A stretch of DNA of 64,000 nucleotides from SZUA-547 sp963669315. GTDB lineage: Bacteria; Pseudomonadota; Alphaproteobacteria; Rhodobacterales; Rhodobacteraceae. The DNA lies in assembly GCA_963669315.1 (NCBI GenBank), contig OY770021.1, positions 3,410,001 through 3,474,000 on the forward strand, in the 5' to 3' direction. The translations under genes and the position numbers were made by a program. Of this stretch, positions 56,262 to 64,000 are shown piece after piece (positions within the stretch are counted from its first letter, which is position 1; every line of letters starts with the position of its first letter). The notes under the pieces are model-generated. The model worked only from the letters and a program-made list of their open reading frames with translations. It was not told where the DNA came from and ran no database searches.

Positions 56262-56405
56262 CTATCGACAAAACTGCCGACATGCTTCCGCGATGCAATG
56301 AACCAATTCATCAAATGCGCCAATGCGCTCGTCTGTAGTCCGCACTGCGCCAATCCGAGCCCAATCACCTTCGGAGAGATTGTCGCGCGTTGGAGATGCA
56401 GTTAG
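56262..56405 (-). pseudogene. possible C-terminal gene remnant
   Basis: A reverse frame of 47 codons without a start codon reads like coding sequence (SEGDWARIGAVRTTDERIGA..., ending ACRQFCR). It lies in the 255-base gap before the ferric-reductase gene. A TGA stop closes it on the upstream side. Family not recognised; it could be an unrelated accidental frame. Confidence 0.22.
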
Positions 56406-56438
56406 TCACTCGAAAGGCGGCGATCAGGGAGCGGGAAA

Positions 56439-57749
56439 ATGCGGTTATCTGGATTTGCGATCATAGCGATTGCTCTCTTGATCCCCATGATTTGGCTCCC
56501 CGGAATTGCGCAGGGCAGAGACGTTGTCGCCTTGGTGAGCCAGTATTTCGGCATGACCGCCCTGATAGCGATGGCGATTGGGCAGATCATTGCCACGCGG
56601 TGGCCCGGCATTGAGCAACTCTTTGGACCCATGGACCAGAGCTACCGCTTTCATAAGTGGCTCGGGGTCGGAGCAATGGTCGTCCTGCTACTGCACGACA
56701 CTATTGATGCAGAAATGCGCGGATTGGGACGCGAGACCGCGCTGGTCGAAACAGCGGAAACACTTGGCGAGATCAGTCTTTATGGATTGCTGATCCTCGT
56801 GGTCATCACGATCGCCACTTTCATCCCGTACCACCTTTGGAAATGGACCCACCGACTGATTGGAATCTTCTTTATTTTTGGGGCCACGCACTTCTTGTTC
56901 ATCCTGAAGCCCTTTTCCAATGGTGACCCCTTGGGTCTCTATATGTTGGTCGTTTGCGCGCTCGGGACTGCAGCCTACGCCTATACGTCTGCGCCTCGCG
57001 GAATGCGGCGGGCTCTCGAGTATGAAATCCAAAATGTGAGCGCTCAGGGCGAGACCATATCGGTCGATTTGACGCCCATGGGGCGTCCACTCAGGCATAT
57101 GGCGGGTCAGTTCGGGTTTTTCGCATTTGTCGGAGCGGGATATGCGGAGCCGCATCCATTCACAATCAGCTCGAGCCCGAATGAATCAGGGGACTTACGG
57201 GTCACTATTGCGCCTCTTGGAGACCTCACCAAGCGCCTGCAAAAGCTCGTCGGCATTGGGCAGAGGGTTCGCGTTGACGGTCCTTATGGCCGTTTCGGAG
57301 GCAAGGCGTCCAAACCCCAAGTCTGGATTGCGGCGGGGGTCGGGATAACGCCCTTCCTGGCGCTGGCGGGAAGCCTGAAGAGCGACAACAAGCCGGTCCA
57401 CCTTGTTTACTCTGTCAAACGTACTGACCAAGCCGCGCACGTTGCTGAGGTCGAAGGGCTCGCCTCCGCCAATTCTAATCTGACCGCGCATATTTGGGAG
57501 AGCAGCAAATCCGGACGGCTCACTGGCTCGCGCATTGCGGAACTAGTTGGTGACGACTTGTCGGGTTTCAGAGTTCTGTTCTGCGGGCCTTCTGAGATGA
57601 GGCGCAGTCTTTCCGAGCAGCTTTCAGGCCAAGGAGTCAGTGCGAAAAACTTTTGCTACGAAGTCTTCGAAATTCGGACTGGCTTAGGTCTCAGGCGCAT
57701 CGCCGAGTGGCTGTGGAGTAGACGCCAGAAATCCCGATCGCATGGCTGA
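56439..57749 (+). CDS. ferric-reductase-like transmembrane FNR-family protein
   Basis: 436 residues. Six transmembrane helices with candidate heme histidines (YRFHKWLG, VVLLLHDT, WKWTHRL, FGATHFLF), followed by an FAD-binding region (PHPFTISSSP near residue 230) and an NAD(P)-binding domain (WIAAGVGITPF, VLFCGPSEMRRSL). It could reduce metal or a periplasmic acceptor. It stands 255 bases after the cytochrome gene, so it may be the last gene of the copper island. GGGAGCGGG precedes the ATG. Confidence 0.87.
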   Translation: MRLSGFAIIAIALLIPMIWLPGIAQGRDVVALVSQYFGMTALIAMAIGQIIATRWPGIEQLFGPMDQSYRFHKWLGVGAMVVLLLHDTIDAEMRGLGRETALVETAETLGEISLYGLLILVVITIATFIPYHLWKWTHRLIGIFFIFGATHFLFILKPFSNGDPLGLYMLVVCALGTAAYAYTSAPRGMRRALEYEIQNVSAQGETISVDLTPMGRPLRHMAGQFGFFAFVGAGYAEPHPFTISSSPNESGDLRVTIAPLGDLTKRLQKLVGIGQRVRVDGPYGRFGGKASKPQVWIAAGVGITPFLALAGSLKSDNKPVHLVYSVKRTDQAAHVAEVEGLASANSNLTAHIWESSKSGRLTGSRIAELVGDDLSGFRVLFCGPSEMRRSLSEQLSGQGVSAKNFCYEVFEIRTGLGLRRIAEWLWSRRQKSRSHG

Positions 57750-58405
57750 CTCTTCGCAACCATCGAAGTTGTGGTGGACGTCCGATCCGCTCTGTTGGGC
57801 AACCATTCGACGCGGTGCTGAAGTTGTCTGTTTTTTGGCACTCAGCTGCCTTGAGGCGAATCTCGATCATGTCGGTTTAGGGCTCGTTGCGGTTGTTCCG
57901 CCCCAAGTCGTCTGACGGCAGCTTCCGATCACCGAATGTCCGGGCTTTCTTCTATCGATCTGATGCCAGGGCGCTATCCGCGCCGCACGAACGACCGCAA
58001 TCGATTTGCTCCGGGACGCTGAGCATTCTGCCCTGCAATAGACCGCTCCTGACCCAAAGCCGCCGCGATTACCGCATGCAACGCACGGCTGTTTCGAGCC
58101 CAAAGGCGACGAGCCCTTTGCCGACGAGCCAATTTCCGGAGCTGTGCTCGCGCAGCATTTAGGTCGCAAACTCTGACGCCTAGGACGCGCTGCGCCGCAG
58201 CGGCGAAAGCGGCCATTCGTCACGACTGCAGCGCGATTGGAGGCAGCGATTTTTGCTACGCGCCAGAACTGGCCATGTAGCCCCAGTCCCCTGATCAGCT
58301 GCTGTGCGGGACACAGCCGCCGTCGCGACTGGTGATCCAGCAGCCATTTCTAACTCAAAGCGGACCCATCATAAGTTTCAAGCTGTTGATTGCCAGCTAT
58401 CTGAT
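57750..58405. other. 656-bp gene-poor stretch
   Basis: No gene supported. It contains a copy of dispersed repeat family B (58041-58117, reverse) and scattered short frames. It marks the end of the copper island. Confidence 0.5.
58041..58117 (-). repeat. dispersed repeat family B, copy 1
   Basis: Reverse strand of this stretch reads GTCGCCTTTGGGCTC, then CAGCCGT, CGTTGC and TGGGTCAGGAGCGGTC. The forward strand at 61028-61104 carries the same motifs in the same order over about 77 bases. The pair is inverted and 3 kb apart. Confidence 0.75.
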
Positions 58406-60046
58406 CTAAGTCGCCGGCAATCCCGCAAGCGCCAACCCATCCAGCAGCCGATCGGTGCCCGGCCCCATCCAGCCTAAGGCTTTTCGTAAGTCGTGTATTC
58501 TAATGTCTTTGTTACTGGCAAATTCAAGCGCGGCCTGCAGAGAGGCTCGCGCCTCGTCCAGCCTGCCAGAATGCGCCATCGCCGCGCTGAGCGCGAAATG
58601 CGAGATCGGGTCCTTGGGCGATTCCGCGAGTGCCCGATTCAACACTTCGATCGCCTTGTCGTCCCGCCCCTCCTGAACATAGGCGACGCCCATAAATTTA
58701 TACTTGGTGAAGACACGGAACCGCGGGTTCAGCCGGATCGAGTGCTCAAACACGGGAACCGCTTCCAATGGGCGGCCCAACGCCATCAAGGTCAGCGCCT
58801 CGCAGACATAGGCGCAGTCATTGTTCGGATTGATCGCCTTCGCCGTGTTGCAAGAGGCCATCGCCAGCCCGGTCTCGCCATTCCTGGTCAGGCCGACCCC
58901 GACCATCCAATGACCCTCGGCGTTCTTCGGATCCAACTCGACGCTGCGCTGAGCGGCGTCCAGAGACAAGTCCTTGGAGTTCGGCGCGCTTATTCCGGCA
59001 AGGTTGCCGAAGCTGGCCGCGAAGTGAATGAACGCCATCCCGCTCCATGCCGCGGCGATGTCCGGGTCAAGTTCGATGGCCTTTTCCAGTAGTTCCTTCG
59101 CTTCATGAAAGTCCCGGTCTGGCTGAACTAGCTCAACATTGCCGCGAAGCGCGTAGTCCCAGGCCTCCAGATCGCCATCAGGGATGGCGCGCCGCGAATC
59201 CGCCTCTCGCAGCTCCGCCTTAAGCGCCGAGGCGATCCGGCCGGTCACATCATTATTCGGCGCAAAGGCCTCGGTCTGCATCCGGTCATAACGGTCCGAC
59301 CAGATATGCTTGTCGGCCTCGCCATCGATCAGCTGGGCGTTGATCCGCACCTGGTCCCCTTCGCGGCGTACGCTTCCCTCCAGGACGTAGCGCACGCCCA
59401 GTTCGTTCGCGACGGTTTTGATGTCGACCGAGCGGTCCTTGTAGGTGAAGGAGGACCGGCGCGCGATCACGAACGCGTCCCGAATGCGGCTGAGATCGGT
59501 GATCAGATCTTCGGTAAACGCGTCGGCGAAATAGTCTTGGGTTGGGTCGCCCGAGAGGTTGTCGAAGGGCAGAACCGCGATCGAGAGATCCGGGCGGTCC
59601 GTGGGCGCTGGGTTGTCGACCAGCACGACGGCGCCGATCACCGCCGCAGCCATGATTGTCAGCGCAACCGCTACGAAGCGCAGCGGAAGCTTCTCTATCG
59701 CCGGACGGCCGCTAAGCGCTGATGGCGCTGTGTCTGGCGACCCGTTCTCGACCGTCGCGACGAATTGAAATCCTCGTTTCGGATGGGTTTTCACGAATGA
59801 CTGTTTGGTCCGATCATCGCCAAGCGCCTTGCGAACCGACCTGATCCCGGTGCTGAGCGCCGCGTCCGAGACAATGCGCCCGTCCCAGATTTCTTCATTC
59901 AACTCGTCGCGAGAGACCACACGGTCTCGGTTGTCGATCAGATAGCTGAGGAGGTCGTGCACCTGAGGCTCAAGGGAGATCGGCGCGCCGTCGTCAAACA
60001 GCCCGCGCTCGCGGTCGAACTGAAAGCGATCGAAGCGGTAGGTCAT
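58406..60046 (-). CDS. CadC-like transcriptional regulator with TPR domain
   Basis: 546 residues. N-terminal OmpR/PhoB-type winged helix (FQFDRERGLFDDGAPISLEP, VVSRDELNEEIWDGR; KTHPKRGFQF), one transmembrane helix (about 125-147) and a periplasmic region starting LSIAVLPFDNLSGDPTQDYF (FlgO/TolB-like) followed by TPRs (300-530; ANNxLxLxG-type helices with PLEAVPVFEHS). CadC-like proteins bind DNA through the N-terminal domain while anchored in the membrane. It is divergent from a secreted protein gene at 60219, which it may regulate. Confidence 0.9.
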   Translation of the reverse strand: MTYRFDRFQFDRERGLFDDGAPISLEPQVHDLLSYLIDNRDRVVSRDELNEEIWDGRIVSDAALSTGIRSVRKALGDDRTKQSFVKTHPKRGFQFVATVENGSPDTAPSALSGRPAIEKLPLRFVAVALTIMAAAVIGAVVLVDNPAPTDRPDLSIAVLPFDNLSGDPTQDYFADAFTEDLITDLSRIRDAFVIARRSSFTYKDRSVDIKTVANELGVRYVLEGSVRREGDQVRINAQLIDGEADKHIWSDRYDRMQTEAFAPNNDVTGRIASALKAELREADSRRAIPDGDLEAWDYALRGNVELVQPDRDFHEAKELLEKAIELDPDIAAAWSGMAFIHFAASFGNLAGISAPNSKDLSLDAAQRSVELDPKNAEGHWMVGVGLTRNGETGLAMASCNTAKAINPNNDCAYVCEALTLMALGRPLEAVPVFEHSIRLNPRFRVFTKYKFMGVAYVQEGRDDKAIEVLNRALAESPKDPISHFALSAAMAHSGRLDEARASLQAALEFASNKDIRIHDLRKALGWMGPGTDRLLDGLALAGLPAT

Positions 60047-60218
60047 GGCCTATATCCCGTCCGCGCGGCGAAATTCAGGAAAAACTCAGGAATCTTCAAC
60101 TGGTCCTCAAGCGCGTCGCGGCGAATCCTATCATTGGTGAAGGTCCCGGCAAGGGCCGTCAGGGTCGCTCGCTCGATCTTGAACGGCGCGTGCCATCCAA
60201 CTGAAGTGGAATGGACCT

Positions 60219-60650
60219 ATGACAAACAGATTTCTTCGGATCGCGCTGATTGGTCTCGCTGCGACGGCGCTCTCGACGCAAGCGCAGGCCGGATCAGCTT
60301 ACGATGAAGCGTTGAATAACGGCGCCAAGCAGTTGACCTCGGAAGAACTCTCCGAGCGCCTGACCGGCAAGACTGTCACTTTCGTCGCGGCGGGAAGCGG
60401 CGACGAGTATCTGGTGTATTACGGCGAGAGCAACGACTCCGCGAGCCGTAAGGTCGGCAGCGAAGGAAGCGCGACCGGCTTCCACGCCTTCACCGACCGC
60501 AATCAGATCTGCTTCGGCTGGGAGGGGCGGGATCTCCCGCGTCTGCGTTGCGTCGATGTCCTGCTGATCGACGGCGAAATGCACAAGTTCAAGGCCGACG
60601 GATCGCTGAGCGGTCATATTACCGAACTGGCCGACGGCAATACTACTTGA
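60219..60650 (+). CDS. secreted protein of unknown function, 143 aa
   Basis: A signal peptide (RIALIGLAATALSTQAQAG) precedes the segment LTSEELSERLTGKTVTFVAAGSGDEYLVYY, resembling DUF995-type secreted proteins. Two cysteines (QICFGWEG and RLRCVDV) could form a disulfide. It is divergent from the CadC-like regulator, so it may be a periplasmic effector or sensor target. Confidence 0.7.
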   Translation: MTNRFLRIALIGLAATALSTQAQAGSAYDEALNNGAKQLTSEELSERLTGKTVTFVAAGSGDEYLVYYGESNDSASRKVGSEGSATGFHAFTDRNQICFGWEGRDLPRLRCVDVLLIDGEMHKFKADGSLSGHITELADGNTT

Positions 60651-60740
60651 GCGAGGAATGGCACCGCGAACGCGATGTCGTTTTTTGACGTTTGTGGAGA
60701 CTCGCAGCGAGTGACCGGTTCCGGTCGGGGCAAAATAACT

Positions 60741-60860
60741 GGCCTGAACGACCGCTTTCGGGAAATTGCGATGCGTCGCGGCGCGCTCACTATGGCGACG
60801 CCTTCACCACCGCGTCTGATCGCACTGCACCCGCACAAGTCCGGATTGTCCCGCGTAGCC
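60741..60860 (+). repeat. dispersed repeat family A, copy 3
   Basis: Reads GGCCTGAACGACCGCTTTCG, followed by TGCACCCGC and ATTGTCCCGCGTAGCCG. The reverse strand of the 48.8-49.1 kb tandem repeat has the same motifs in the same order (about 70% identity by eye over 120 bases). It overlaps no supported gene. Confidence 0.8.
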
Positions 60861-61027
60861 GCCGCTCCGAAGGACTGCGCCTCATGTCTGGATCTGGCGC
60901 GAAGCGGAAATCACCGCCTCTGATCATGCTGCAGTCATAACGAATGGCGGCTTTCTCCTCTGCAGCGCAGCACGTCCACAGGGTCGGAGTACTCGCTCTG
61001 AATGCTGCATGAGCACAGCCCCGAAAC

Positions 61028-61104
61028 TTGGTTCGTCGCCTTTGGGCTCAATGCAGTCGTTCGTTGCGATCTGCACTAATGTCGCCATTGGGTCAGGAAC
61101 GGTC
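61028..61104 (+). repeat. dispersed repeat family B, copy 2
   Basis: Contains GTTCGTCGCCTTTGGGCTC and, 40 bases on, TGGGTCAGGAACGGTC. It is the inverted counterpart of 58041-58117. Small frames through it (such as an ATG at 61009) translate repeat DNA and are not supported. Confidence 0.75.
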
Positions 61105-61666
61105 GTTGAGACCAAATTTCATGAAGTCGGCTTCAGGCGCGAAAGCGGACGTTGCTGGCGATGCAGACACTCCCAGTCAGACGAGCCCATCCGACTATTG
61201 GCCACTCCCAAAAAAAGGAGCCACCCCGAAAGGCGGCCAAGGACAGGGAGGAGAAAGGCGCCTGACCCCAAGAAAAGGGGAGATGGGGCCAGGCGAAGTT
61301 TGATGCCGCGGATGCCGCAACAGGCGGCGCAAAACGCGACGGCATCAGGTGAGCGAGATAACTTGGGGCCATCCCGCTTGTGATACCGATATGGGGGAGG
61401 GCTTAGCTGGATGCTTGCGAATTGACGTCAAGTCGTTGAGCGCAAGCGCCATATCACTTCGTCGAATTGGCGCACCGACCCGTTATCAATCGGGATTTAA
61501 CCGCCGCCGCCGCTTTTCTTGTGGCGAAAACTGGGCGATCAGGGAATCCGTTGAACGTTGAGGCAACGAAGAAACGACAAAGCCCACTCAGTGTCGCCCA
61601 ATCCCCCAGCCCCCGGGCAGACTCTAGATAGGACTCGCAAAAGCACGAGTACCGGACGCGGGGGAG

Positions 61667-62314
61667 TCAGCTCTGCAAGTCATTGATTTCATTGAATCCC
61701 GCCGATCTTGCCGCGACGTCTGGAAACTCATTCAGCCGCCGGTACTCGCAAAACAGGGGGTACGGTACTCGCAGTTTTGGGGGTCTGAACTGTTTTCGCC
61801 TTCGCCGGGCCGCCTTGGTTGTAGCGCGCTCCGCCTTCCAGCGCTTGATCCGTTCCGGCGTCACAGCCTTCCAGTCATTGGTCGGGTCGCGACGCTGGCC
61901 GTCGCGGTCCCACCATCCCATCCAGGTCAGGCGATAGCGGTTGGGCTGGTTGCTCTCTGCGTAGCGCCCGCCCTGCTTTACGCGCAGAAGGCCGAAGGCG
62001 ACCGCCTCCTCAATCGCGCCCCGGATTGAGTTGCGCGAGAGGCCATAATCCTCGAACTGCGCATGGGTGACGATCAACCGGCCGTTTTCCTGACCTGCGT
62101 GATGCGCGCTCTCGATCACCAATCGATCGATCAGCCGTCGACCATTGACCGAAAGCGCGCGCCAGGCCTCGGACTCGACCAGTTCCAGCGGCAGCCAGAC
62201 GAACTGCTCGACGCCGCATTGGCGCGGCCCGTTCTTCAGCCCCTTGTTGCGGACGACTTTGGTCGAGTCCCGCCCGTTCTTCAGGACCTTCTTCGGGACG
62301 TGTTTTCGGACCAT
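61667..62314 (-). CDS. phage/element-type DNA-binding protein (replication or regulation)
   Basis: 215 residues from the ATG at 62314, which overlaps the TAA stop of the upstream gene by one base (TAATG). The central part (WLPLELVESEAWRALSVNGRRL, FEDYGLSRNSIRGAIEEA, GLLRVKQGG) resembles small winged-helix proteins found in alphaproteobacterial prophages; the ends are very basic (KAARRRRKQF). Likely a DNA-binding protein of the element, perhaps in replication initiation; exact role unknown. Confidence 0.72.
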   Translation of the reverse strand: MVRKHVPKKVLKNGRDSTKVVRNKGLKNGPRQCGVEQFVWLPLELVESEAWRALSVNGRRLIDRLVIESAHHAGQENGRLIVTHAQFEDYGLSRNSIRGAIEEAVAFGLLRVKQGGRYAESNQPNRYRLTWMGWWDRDGQRRDPTNDWKAVTPERIKRWKAERATTKAARRRRKQFRPPKLRVPYPLFCEYRRLNEFPDVAARSAGFNEINDLQS

Positions 62315-62598
62315 TACGCGCGCGGGCGCCCGTGGAACGGGTTCACGCCCATTCGGAACGGCCATAGCGGGCAGGAATAGCAGACGCACTTCCTGACCTC
62401 GCTCAGCTGTCCCCCGCTGCAATCGGCGCATTTTGACCGGATTGCTTTGATCGGGCTTTCCGGGTGTCCAAGGTCGCGCAAATCCTCAAGCCGGATTTTT
62501 CCCGGCGTTTTGCCCACTTTTTCACCCCCATCGGCCGCAAATGGAGAGGGTTCGAGGAAACGCGGATCGTAGCCGCGCTTGAACGCAGGTTTATTCAT
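62314..62598 (-). CDS. small zinc-ribbon-like prophage protein
   Basis: 94 residues with five cysteines: C57-x2-C60 and C71-x-C73-x2-C76 (KCADCSGGQ and KCVCYSC), followed by PLWPFRMG. This pattern with SPIKAIRSKC is common in small proteins of alphaproteobacterial prophages. Its start overlaps the stop of the next upstream gene (ATGA) and its stop overlaps the following start. Probably structural zinc binding; function unknown. Confidence 0.75.
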   Translation of the reverse strand: MNKPAFKRGYDPRFLEPSPFAADGGEKVGKTPGKIRLEDLRDLGHPESPIKAIRSKCADCSGGQLSEVRKCVCYSCPLWPFRMGVNPFHGRPRA

Positions 62599-62804
62599 CG
62601 CGCGCCTCCCCGAAAGGCGAGCGCCGCCACCAGATCGGCCAGCGCGGGATCGAGGCCGAGTCGGCGCAGGCGCCGCGCCTGCATCCGGTGGTGCAATAGC
62701 GCGGGCGTGAGGCTATATTCAAAGCGGATGTGAGACTGAGCATTCAGATCCGCTTGAGCCCCGCCAGGCGCTGCAACGCCGGCGGGGTTTCTCTTTGCCC
62801 CCAT
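62595..62804 (-). CDS. small hypothetical protein of the mobile element
   Basis: 69 residues with an Arg/Ala-rich helical region (HRMQARRLRRLGLDPALADLVAALAF). Not recognised. Supported by the 4-base overlap with the following gene and by position in a compact reverse operon. It may be a small regulator. Confidence 0.55.
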   Translation of the reverse strand: MGAKRNPAGVAAPGGAQADLNAQSHIRFEYSLTPALLHHRMQARRLRRLGLDPALADLVAALAFRGGAR

Positions 62805-62808
62805 AATG

Positions 62809-62991
62809 TCAGGCCCTAATGGCGCGGCTGGAGAGCCAGTCGGCGATGGCGCTTTCCGCCCAGCCGACGGCGCGCTTGCCGAGCAGGACGGGTTTTGGGA
62901 AAGCGTCTTCGGCCATCATGGCGTAGATCGTGGAGCGGGAGAGCCCGGTGCGGGCCTCCACTTCGGGGCGGCGCAGGATGCGTTCGGTCAT
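62809..62991 (-). CDS. AlpA-family regulator (excisionase-like)
   Basis: 60 residues from the ATG at 62991, with AGAGAGG upstream. The helix-turn-helix RRPEVEARTGLSRSTIYAMM and the following DAFPKPVLLGKRAVGWAESAIADWL are typical of AlpA proteins, which regulate integrase expression or excision of prophages and islands. A longer frame from 63087 lacks a better start. No integrase is visible in the window; it may lie beyond the right edge. Confidence 0.88.
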   Translation of the reverse strand: MTERILRRPEVEARTGLSRSTIYAMMAEDAFPKPVLLGKRAVGWAESAIADWLSSRAIRA

Positions 62992-63114
62992 TGGAATACC
63001 TCTCTGGGCGTTGTCGTGACGCCATGGAGGTAGCGGGACTACATATGGGTTCGCAAAGGAATGACAGCCCAAAATAGCGGAAATCACGCCCGTTATTCGA
63101 CGCCTGAGAACGAT

Positions 63115-64000
63115 CTATTTTCGGGCATTTTTTTTGGGCAAACGATCTAGGATTGGTTTCAACGCGCGTTGAGCCGTCGTTCGCGACAATTCGGCGCCAA
63201 TTGTTTGCGCAAATTCGTCGGCATCCGCGTAAACCGCTTCAAGTTTCTCCGGAAGAACACCGTCCTGGAGCCTTCGGTTGAATTCCGTCCTGATCACTCG
63301 TTCAAGCGACACCTGTTTTCGCGGTCGGCCTCGTCGGGAGGAGCGAACTGGCTCGTATTCAACGTCGTCCACAACCAAGAGCTCTGGATAATATCGCCCC
63401 GCGACGTCTTTCGGCTCTACGTTTGGTTTGGGAAATTTTGAGATTAGATCGCTGCACCGTATATTTACGCCATAGTACGTGTCGTCGCCATAAGCGAGTT
63501 GAGACGTCATCCATTCAAAGCGCCGCAACGTCCACCTTTCCTTTGGAATTTCAACCCTACGGAACAAATGTTCTCTGAAAGTGTACCCGTCTTCCTGCGT
63601 TTCTTCGATGCCTTCCTTTAGAAATCCCCAAGACCTCAAATCACCAGTTGCGACGGCTTCAAAAACCTTGGCTCGCGCCAAATCCATAGCTGGCTCAAAC
63701 ACACGCTCCATTTCGAAGGCCCAATCGGCATCACATGCTTCCTCGTCCGCCTTGTTTAACCATCGTAAGTGAGACTCTAAAGCTCTAGGACTCGCTCCCA
63801 TAGCAACTGCTCTATCGTATCGCTCCCTCGCTCGCTCGCGCCATTGACCGCCGGTAAAGCGATGGGATTTATTCTTTGCTCTTGCATAGCGCTCATAGTC
63901 GATGTCGACGCCGTGCGAGCGAAACTCGGATTCGAGAAATCCTGGATAGAGCCAATTGTACAATTCGATTGTACCTACGTCCTCAGCACCCTGATTTCGC
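63115..64000 (-). CDS. hypothetical protein of the mobile element (5' end outside window)
   Basis: At least 295 codons, open to the window edge: the frame continues past a TTG at 63963 as ...GTIELYNWLYPGF without a stop. A basic region (SSRRGRPRKQVSLERV) lies near residue 220 of the shown part. Not recognised; it has no integrase signature. It is the first visible gene of the reverse-strand element at the right end. Confidence 0.6.
   Translation of the reverse strand, partial: RNQGAEDVGTIELYNWLYPGFLESEFRSHGVDIDYERYARAKNKSHRFTGGQWRERARERYDRAVAMGASPRALESHLRWLNKADEEACDADWAFEMERVFEPAMDLARAKVFEAVATGDLRSWGFLKEGIEETQEDGYTFREHLFRRVEIPKERWTLRRFEWMTSQLAYGDDTYYGVNIRCSDLISKFPKPNVEPKDVAGRYYPELLVVDDVEYEPVRSSRRGRPRKQVSLERVIRTEFNRRLQDGVLPEKLEAVYADADEFAQTIGAELSRTTAQRALKPILDRLPKKNARK

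Larger units (their letters stand above)
60651..61666. other. gene-poor stretch between the CadC-type gene and the mobile element
   Basis: About 1 kb with no gene that I can support. It contains one copy of repeat family A (60741-60860) and one of family B (61028-61104), plus A/G-rich direct repeats near 61200-61290. Together with 58041-58117 this makes the 58-61 kb region a repeat-rich boundary. Confidence 0.55.

Noticed and set aside
57836..57852. Sigma-54 promoter-like TTGGCACTCAGCTGCC
   Set aside because: GG to GC spacing is one base short of the -24/-12 consensus and no gene follows.
61009..61383. Forward frames at 61.0-61.4 kb
   Set aside because: They start inside repeat family B and have low-complexity Lys/Arg/Gly content.

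Overview
The window looks like chromosomal DNA of a GC-rich alphaproteobacterium, most likely Rhodobacterales (roseobacter/Rhodobacteraceae type). This is inferred from gene content, not from a marker gene: a malic enzyme fused to a phosphotransacetylase domain, a cdd-punA-deoC-deoA-deoB-add-upp nucleoside operon, a DgcN/DgcA/Dat D-glutamate cluster, a TamA/TamB pair, OpgC and OpgH. Most genes are tightly packed, with many 1- or 4-base start/stop overlaps.

Layout. 0.5-4.7 kb: central carbon metabolism (maeB, propionyl-CoA synthetase type ligase). 5.2-11 kb: a signalling block made of a secreted oxidoreductase-fold protein without visible cofactor ligands, a sensor kinase with a degenerate ATP site, a full hybrid kinase with receiver and HPt domains, and a LuxO-like sigma-54 activator. 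11.1-17.4 kb: nucleoside salvage. 17.4-25.6 kb: a small reverse-strand ORF with a good terminator, a CaiB/BaiF CoA-transferase coupled to a ThDP enzyme, a YeeE/TsuA transporter with a DUF302 protein, a TPR protein and OpgC. 25.7-31.9 kb: TamA and TamB. 32-36.6 kb: a RibD-C-type reductase and cytochrome b561, then a convergent operon of a dehydrogenase-like protein, a PTPS-like protein lacking the family's catalytic residues, a glycosyltransferase and a methyltransferase; this may be a modified-pterin pathway. 36.7-38.6 kb: OpgH.

38.7-42.9 kb holds the most unusual block: a soluble Rieske/FMN glutamate-synthase-like fusion, a membrane ferric-reductase-like/Rieske fusion and three membrane proteins with no recognised function. 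They are probably one electron-transfer system. 43-47.4 kb: N-acetyl-D-glutamate pathway (dgcN, dgcA, dat), a PqiA-type protein and an IclR regulator.

From tRNA-Asn (47,536) onward the DNA becomes a mosaic: mobile-element remnants, a 173-bp tandem repeat, two diverged dispersed repeat families, gene-poor stretches, and a copper/cytochrome c island (52.0-57.7 kb) behind a CueR-like promoter. A CadC-like regulator with TPRs follows. The right end (61.7-64 kb) is a reverse-strand prophage or integrative-element segment with an AlpA-type regulator, and it continues beyond the window. No CRISPR array, rRNA or complete insertion sequence was seen.
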